64,000 bases of DNA. Origin: Nemophila menziesii. Lineage: Eukaryota > Streptophyta > Magnoliopsida > Boraginales > Hydrophyllaceae. Positions within the stretch are counted from its first letter, which is position 1. Every line of letters starts with the position of its first letter. The stretch spans positions 6,759,840-6,823,839 of the forward strand of contig JARWIR010000011.1 of assembly GCA_029959085.1 (NCBI GenBank), written 5' to 3'. The notes under the pieces are model-generated. The model had not been told where the DNA came from, ran no database searches, and saw only the letters and a program-made list of their open reading frames with translations. Shown in pieces: positions 57,273 to 64,000 of this stretch. A program made the position numbers and the translations under genes.

Positions 57273-57960
57273 TTTACTTTCATGTATATTTTCCTTCCGC
57301 TTTCTTTGTTACTTGAACTTCATATATATAGTAAGCTAATAATTGTATATACCCTCTTTAGACTATAATTCTCATATAAATGTAGATTGGCAAGAGGAGA
57401 TCTATCAAAATGTAGTAACTTGTGAAAAAAATATATACATACACTCATTTTCTATTACAAATTCTAATACATGAGTACATTAGAGATAAGTATTGTACAT
57501 GTCCAAAAAAAGCATGTTTTTGAAAAAATGCACAATAGATCCCCATATTATACATATATTGTACTGTAGGTTTATGTGTATGTAATAAACAAAAATTATA
57601 CCATATTGGGGGTTTCGACCTTTTCTCATACCATGTGTATTTAACATTTACCTCTTAACAGTTTTTCCATTACACTATTCACAACACTATATAATTCGCC
57701 TAATCTTTTCAAATCATTCTTTAACAATACATTATTTTCAAAACCTCCCATTATTTCACACTACGTAACATAATCTATTAAATTTCAAAAATCAATTTTG
57801 TTTTCTATTAAATCCCTGGGACATTGATCTCTTACTATATATACAAGAAAATTTTAATTGTGTATTCTTTCAAAAAAAAGTAATGTAGTTTATTAAAAAA
57901 ATTAAGCATGACAGACAAGGAGGATTTTAAGAACTATCATAATCCAGATTCATCATATTA
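57273..57960. other. AT-rich DNA, no gene recognised
   Basis: This matches 28861-29550. No coding signal is seen. Confidence 0.5.
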
Positions 57961-59345
57961 TATCTTAGCATAAAAAATGAAGAAAAATTACAAAAGAAAC
58001 AAAGACTCACTGCTGATCTTAAATTAAATAAACAAGTACTAATACAAAATTTAGCCAATTTCAATTCAAGGATTTAAATATATATATATATATATATATA
58101 TATAATCATTAAATATACATAGAGAGGTTAGAATTGTAAACCTAGAATGCTTCATTTACATAATTGATAAACCAAATTCATTTAATTGGAGTTCTATAAA
58201 ACCAACTTAATAGAAATTTAAAACCTAGAAATGAGAAATCTCAAACGAACTTATTAAGGATAAGAATCATAACTAGATAATGAATCAGTTTTTAAAAAGT
58301 AAAATACTCATTACATATTAAAAGACCAACAATGAAAAAAATAAGTTATTTCTAATTGTCTGTGTGATTAAATCTTAGAATGCCTGATGACAAAATACAG
58401 ATATAAAGTAATGCAATAATTTTAAGAAAATATAATAAATTTAACTTGTGTATGATATCTTGATTAAAATTTCATGATCATCTTCTAAGATTAGAGTATA
58501 ATTAAATTGCAACAAAATATCGTTGTTCTATAAGACGATTGGCTAATGACTGTTAACATGGAAATAGTAAGAACGGAATAAATAATATAATAAAGGGTTT
58601 TAAACTACTGAGGATGCGACAATTTAAGGTTTTAACAATAGAGAAGGAATAAATATGACATCAGTTTTTCAACTAATATGACATGGTCCCTCCTCTTCTT
58701 CCTTCAAAGTAGTATGATGACATTTGCTCTTCCTAGAGTCTTAGAATATGTCATCTGCGTCCAGATTGGTCGCATAGTTGAGGTCTTCAATAATTTTAAT
58801 ATATAAATGGAGTTGAGTTTTGACATTTACCCGTAACTTTGAGGGGTAATCCTGATTATATGTATTAAGAAGACTTATTACATCCATTTCACATGACACA
58901 TGGATTAGTCGTGCAATTAAACGCTATTTTTTTCTTTAATTAAGTGTCTTCTCAAACTCAAACTCAAACTCAGCTTCTTCAAACACATGTACATACCAAC
59001 CTCTAATTAAATATTGAACCACTTATTTCCTCAAGATTCTCTAAATTATACTTAAATGGTAAGAAATCTATTTTTCTGTTACAAACAATTTATTTTTGTT
59101 ACGTTTGATCGATAAGCTTCACTTTCTATAGGTCAGTCTTTGTTATCTTTATTCTTCATAAAATTCGATGTTTTTTAAATAATTAAATATTTTATGCAAT
59201 TTGGTTATTTATCTAATTAATTAATTTATATTTATCTTACTTTTTTCAATTGCAAAGATAAAATATTAGTTTGGGCCTAAAAAATTATTGGTTTCCATTG
59301 TTTCTTCCACAATATGATAAGTTTCATACTTTCACAAACACACCA
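57961..59345. other. Right-specific segment with inverted LINE-flank fragment
   Basis: This is absent from the left copy between 29550 and the minisatellite. Positions 58640-58890, read on the minus strand, match the 25140-25500 region (KIIEDLNYATNLDADDI and an acidic tail), an inverted third copy of the putative LINE 5' piece. A (TA)n tract lies at 58078-58103. The rest shows no gene. Confidence 0.5.
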
Positions 59346-60200
59346 ACATTCTAAACCTCATGAACGGTTTAAATCCTATTAAAAGACTAAATCACATTAA
59401 ATGTTCAAATCCCATGACTACCTAAATCTCATCAAAAGATTAAATTCCATCAACAGACTTAAACCCATCAACTAAGTCTCATCAAATATCTAAATTCCAT
59501 CACCCTAAATCTCATCAACTGTTCATCCAATCATCATTCTAACTCCTATCTAGATAAATCCTATCATACTCTAAATACCAAAAACTTCCACTATTATCTG
59601 TCTAAATCTATCTAAATCTCACAAAAGTCTAAATTCCATCAACCTTTCAAATCTCACCAACATTCTAAATCCTATCAACTATATAAACTCCATCAACATT
59701 GTCTAAATCCCATCAACATTATTGATCCCATCAGACATGGGATTTAGACAATTTATGGAATTTTGAATGTTGGTGGGATTTAGACGGTTGATGGAATTTG
59801 GGAAGTTGATGGGATTTAGGTAGTTGATGGGATTTGGGCAGTTGATGGGATTTAGGCAGTTGATGGGATTTAGGTAGTTGATGAGATTTGCACATTTGAT
59901 GTAATTTAGTCAGAATTCAGAAAAATAATGGGACTAAGACGTTAGATAAGATTTACATGCCTTATGGGATTAATAATGTTTATGGAAGAATTTAGAATGA
60001 TGATGAATTTAAACAGTTGATCATATTTAGAGAGATAATATAGTCGATGTGATTTAGTCTTTTGATGGAATTTAGATAGTTGATTAAAATTAGATTGTTG
60101 ATGGGATTTAGAATATTGATAGGGTTTGCACAATTAATAGGACTTATATAGTTGATGGGTTTAAGTATGCTAATAGGATTTAGACAATTGATGAAATTTA
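59346..60200. repeat. Fold-back minisatellite, right copy
   Basis: The left arm (59346-59735) is built of CTAAATCCCATCAAC words and the right arm (59736-60200) of GTTGATGGGATTTAG words, meeting at 'attgatcccatcagacatgg'. A homogeneous run of six near-perfect 20-bp copies lies at about 59777-59890, which the left copy lacks, so the array has changed since duplication. Confidence 0.82.
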
Positions 60201-60370
60201 TTTGTATCATCTACAATAGCCACAGTCATGTTTATGATCGCAATAGGAGTTGTAGCACTTAAGTCTGCAATTAAAGTCCCTGAAATATTGTTACCCAAAT
60301 TAGATGATCTAGACACTGAAATATCTATGCTAGAAAAATCTCTGGCAACTATAGTAGTAATATCTAACAA
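60190..60370 (-). pseudogene. Unidentified coding-like fragment, right copy
   Basis: The minus frame reads DITTIVARDFSSIDISVSRS then SNLGNNISGTLIADLSATT and PIAIINMTVAIVDDTN. It aligns with 30151-30330. No family is recognised. It abuts the minisatellite. Confidence 0.35.
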
Positions 60371-61102
60371 GTTGTCAAAACACTTAATTTTTTAAATTTG
60401 CAGTTTAGTCCATATAAAACGGTTATTTAAGAACACAAAGTAAGATATATACATTTAATAAATAATTACAATTTTGTCATAGGATATAATTATGAAGTCA
60501 TCAGCCATAAAATAAAAACATAATTTAGGCGTCGAATTATGATTACTTTAACAAGGATCTGCCTTTATCAAGTTGATAGCTATAAAATTGTATGAATATA
60601 TATATTGAACCTGAATATAGGCTAAAGAAAATAACTACTAACAAAAATAAACAATGAAACTCCAAACAGAGATATATTTAGAGTACTCATACAGAAAGTC
60701 AAGAACACAAAAATGTTAAAACAAAATTGTTAATTTTTGTTACACTGAATAATGTTTGTTGATGGTATTGATCCCATTTGACAGTTTTTCTCACAAAATT
60801 AGCATCCGCCGCAATTTTTCGAAGTCAGGCTTCTTAGAATTCAAAAAATTCTCGAACTGTTGAATTTATGCAAATAAAGAAACAAACTCAAGTTTAAGTC
60901 ATGAAAACTTCAATTACCCACTAAAGTTAAGACAATAATTAACATTGAATTTTAAATAAAGCTGATTTCATCTCTAAGATTGATTATTTGATGTTCTATA
61001 TATTTTTATTCCTAGACATCAAGGCAAAATTGTATCATACTAATTAACATTCAATATTGTATACCCATTCATTAGCAACATACAAATGAGTATCTACCAA
61101 AA
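60371..61102. other. AT-rich DNA, no gene recognised
   Basis: This matches 30331-31090. The 8-bp inverted repeat at 30714 is degenerate here (near 60765). Confidence 0.5.
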
Positions 61103-61212
61103 CTGTTGTAATAACGCATTCCATGACCCACCATCTCTCTCAAGCATCTAGTTAAATAAGGTTGTTACATTGTTTAAGCATCTGCATTTATCATATATTT
61201 CAATAACTATGT
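61103..61212 (-). pseudogene. Pentatricopeptide-repeat fragment, right copy
   Basis: The minus strand reads NIVIEIYDKCRCLNNVTTLF, N, stop, MLERDGGSWN, then loses frame by a one-base deletion near 61118. YDKC keeps the PPR consensus Cys that is Tyr in the left copy. The surrounding minus sequence to about 61360 (ELPKAISILL) is decayed and unrecognised. Confidence 0.58.
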
Positions 61213-61555
61213 TTAGCAAGAAAACTTGTGGTCGCAGGTGAAGTAAGAAGAAGTGAGACTTGAGCCTCAACAATGGATTGGGATAGGGATCATATTTGGA
61301 AAAGGTGAGCGATGTAAAATAAACGAGAAGGATGGATATGGCTTTGGGAAGTTCATCCAAATTGATGTGGTTGAGAATTTTTATTTAGAGCTTTAACATA
61401 TGTGGGTTTTGATGGTTTGGGGCGGTAGGAGGCGGTGTTTTTGTAGTTGATATTGATTGCCTAGAGAATGATTTGGGATTTTTCAAAAATTAGGCTTGAA
61501 AGAGATTGTAGTAGTATTTTATTAAATGTAATAAAGAGGATAAAGAAGTAATCTT

Positions 61556-62735
61556 TACATAACTGATTAATTTATTATTCATTGGGGCAACTAAAATATT
61601 AATTTGATTTGTTGGGTCATGTACACCTTATAAATTAAAAAAATTGATATTAAAATTTATTATATTATTTAAAAAAAAAATTGTGTCTTAAAATATAAAT
61701 TTTATTTCATAAATATCTTAAATAAATAATAAAATTTTAAAAAAATAAAATATGAAATTACATATTTATAGACGTAGTTAATTAAGGTAACATTTTTTTA
61801 AGAGTGTCTAAAATTTTGACCGTTAAATATAATTTTTTTCTTGTTTAATAAGAGTTTTGACAAAAAACAAAAAATACTAGGTCAATTCCCAACAGGGTAT
61901 TGGTGATCATCTTAGCAAATCCATTACCACTTCTAGATCAAAAAAACAAACTTGTGATGATAAGGTGTTGAGAAATATTATTATTGAACTTAAGAGAAAG
62001 ATATATGGAGAGAATATTTTTTGTATATCTGAAACTAGTTTAGCATAATATAAAGATTTTAATATACATATATATAATTTTGAAAAGGAAAGATTATAAT
62101 TAGAGATGTGGGTATTATATATTTATTAAATAAAAAATATGCATTGAATATATTTTTATTAAATGAACATTTTAGTAGTACATAATATTATAAATATAAT
62201 TTTATTAATAATAATTCCAAAAAAAATCTTTTACTAAAAGGAGAAAAGAAAAAAATGATATGTGTATTGTTGTTTTATTTTGGGTGAAAGTATTATATTT
62301 GGTTAAGAGGAGTTCTATACAGGACATAAGTGTGTATTGGTGGGCATTACATCAAATAAATAGAGCTTATGAGACACAAAAGATATAATGATTATGGTGC
62401 CTACCCTGAATTCTCCAAACTTCTCAAAGAAAAGCCAATGATAGAATTAATTCAACATGGATTGATTATAGCTCAAACCAAAGTGATGATAAAGATAATA
62501 TAGCCAACCATGTTTCTTTCATGGCTACTTAAAAAGAAAAAGAAGATGAGGTAAACTCCAACTCTAACTTATGTGTATCTCAAGATCAATTAGATGATGG
62601 TATTTAAATATCGTATTATTTTTTTACGTGATTACAAATACTTTCTTAAATCAAACAAAAAACCAAATATTTGAAAACTTTTTACAAATTTATTTAGGAA
62701 AGAATGATGAGTTGTAGGATAATAACTCTTTCATT
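61556..62735 (+). repeat. Partial copia-derived unit with gag remnant, right copy
   Basis: This is the partner of 31555-32699. The gag knuckle is mostly deleted near 62400. The acidic segment (SNQSDDKDNIANHVSFMAT) is near 62470-62530 and ends in a stop. Confidence 0.7.
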
Positions 62736-63970
62736 GTCAAATAAAATTCTTTCTTTTGAAAAATGAAAATATCTAGAAGGAATTGTTTAAATTTTACACA
62801 AAGAAAAAAATATTTTGATTTATTATTGCGAAGCCAAGTTACTCATCAAGAGAAGGGTGGTTTATGTTTTATCCCTTTGTTAATCTAAATTCCTCTAAAA
62901 TTATTTTTGTGAGAGCGTCAAATATATTTTCTTCTTCTAGATTTCATTTTTCCAAATTTGATTTAAACACTTGTACCTATAGTGAACCAAATGATCACGA
63001 CGTGGGTGATTATAAAAAACTTGAATATGGTTCCATGATTTATTTATGATAATGGACAAAATTAATTGTAAAGAGAAAGGGCAACACTAACCCCATAAAC
63101 CTAAAATAAATTGTAAAGGTACTAACTATAAGTCCTATATCCAGTAAAAGTATTGAGTACGAGTATCATACTCAAAGTAAAATACTGAGTACGAGTCATT
63201 TATGATATATTTTGTGGCTTTTTAATTTTATAATATTCTTCACGATTCATCTTATATGGTAAGAAATTTATTTCTATTAGCAATATTCATATTACTAATG
63301 ATCTCAAGGATAGTATTACAGCGATCGCAACCTAAGTTGTAGATATGATCACTACCATGTTGATTCAAGTACACACTGAAAGACGTATCAGTCCTTCAAG
63401 AAATATAGTTTTATACACTCCAATGAATATTTTTATCTAGAGAATATAAAACTTAATCAAATTTAGTCATACCATGTTCGTTTCCATATCCATTTAAGAT
63501 GGATTGAAAAATACAACACCCACTACAAGAAATGCAATTTATCCATTACCCGGAATCATCTTGAGCCATAGAACGTAATGTTATCAAATTGAATATTGTC
63601 ATCATAATATTTATTTACATTTTAAAATTATTACATTCATTTTTTGGGAATATAATCCTAATAACTTTAGAGAATAGTATTGAGTAAACGAAACGTAAAT
63701 TATGATTTCTACATCAATAATTCATTATTTTCTTTAATTCTGAGAAAATAATATCATAATATTTCGTAAATTCTAATTTTTGATATAGCTACTTTAGCAG
63801 TATACTTGTGATATTATACAAGGAGACAAGTATAAGATTTACTCGATAATTTTATATTTGTTCATTCGAAACCCACAATTAACTTAGAGCACTTGAATTT
63901 GTATTAATAGTTTCTTTTATGCAATTTAATAACAAATTATTATAGGGTGATTAATTTAAAAGGTCCACAA
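62736..63970. repeat. Copia-derived flank repeat, copy 3
   Basis: This is closely related to 17028-18225 along its length, including the ACTGAGTA-type cluster (63120-63200) and 'cagcgatcgcaacctaagttg' near 63319. It diverges at about 63970, the same point as 18225. Confidence 0.78.
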
Positions 63971-64000
63971 TCCTTAGTGTATTATGTGTTATCCCATTTG

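Larger units (their letters stand above)
45177..63970. repeat. Right copy of the large segmental duplication
   Basis: It repeats the order of 21545-34963. Extra material relative to the left copy lies at about 48.74-53.09 kb (a further RT-bearing copia block and second LTR-like/gag set) and 57.96-59.5 kb. The end near 63970 coincides with the end of the flank repeat seen at 18225. Confidence 0.75.

Noticed and set aside
59942..60210. Asn/Ile-rich minus frames (also 29946-30260)
   Set aside because: They are translations of the minisatellite word GTTGATGGGATTTAG; the peptide period matches the DNA repeat.

Overview
This window looks like repeat-rich nuclear DNA of a flowering plant, most likely a eudicot. 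The evidence is Athila-lineage Ty3/gypsy retrotransposons, Ty1/copia and plant L1-type LINE remnants, a plant MED15-type KIX gene fragment and a PPR-protein fragment. I see no intact host gene, no tRNA or rRNA gene, no CRISPR array and no prokaryotic-type system. Nearly every coding trace is broken. The one long intact frame is a 438-codon retrotransposon ORF at 923-2239 (+).

Region 1 (1-17027) is a nest of three related Athila-like elements. Element A (+) enters from the left and supplies subrepeats, the intact post-pol ORF, a 3' UTR, a polypurine tract and an LTR from 3731. Element B (+) shares that LTR. It keeps only the C-terminal two thirds of integrase, a broken copy of the post-pol ORF and a truncated 3' LTR. 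Element C (-) lies head-to-head with B around a near-perfect palindrome centred at 11273. It keeps integrase, RT-RNase H, protease and the gag C-terminus, all with frameshifts or stops. A and B carry clusters of palindromic CCGGGTACCCGG motifs after pol, and all three carry a pair of them in the 3' UTR. A polypurine-like GAGTTTGGGG motif recurs inside the elements.

Region 2 (17028-36847) is very AT-rich. It holds decayed Ty1/copia pieces (gag knuckle, protease, GAG-pre-integrase, RT), an LTR-like segment with a TATA box, L1 LINE pieces, a MED15-KIX-like pseudogene, a fold-back minisatellite, a PPR fragment on the minus strand and a minus-strand LINE reverse transcriptase.

Region 3 (36848-47257) is a tandem array of five highly similar 2081-2083-bp units made from an internally deleted copia element. 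Region 4 (47258-64000) repeats region 2 in the same order (copia, LINE, MED15 fragment, fold-back minisatellite, PPR, copia), so regions 2 and 3+4 are diverged copies of one segmental duplication. The array expanded only in the right copy; the left copy has one unit (about 21545-23395).

The pieces do not form a working pathway. They record transposition, deletion at short homologies, inverted duplication and satellite birth. All family names come from reading motifs by eye, without database searches.
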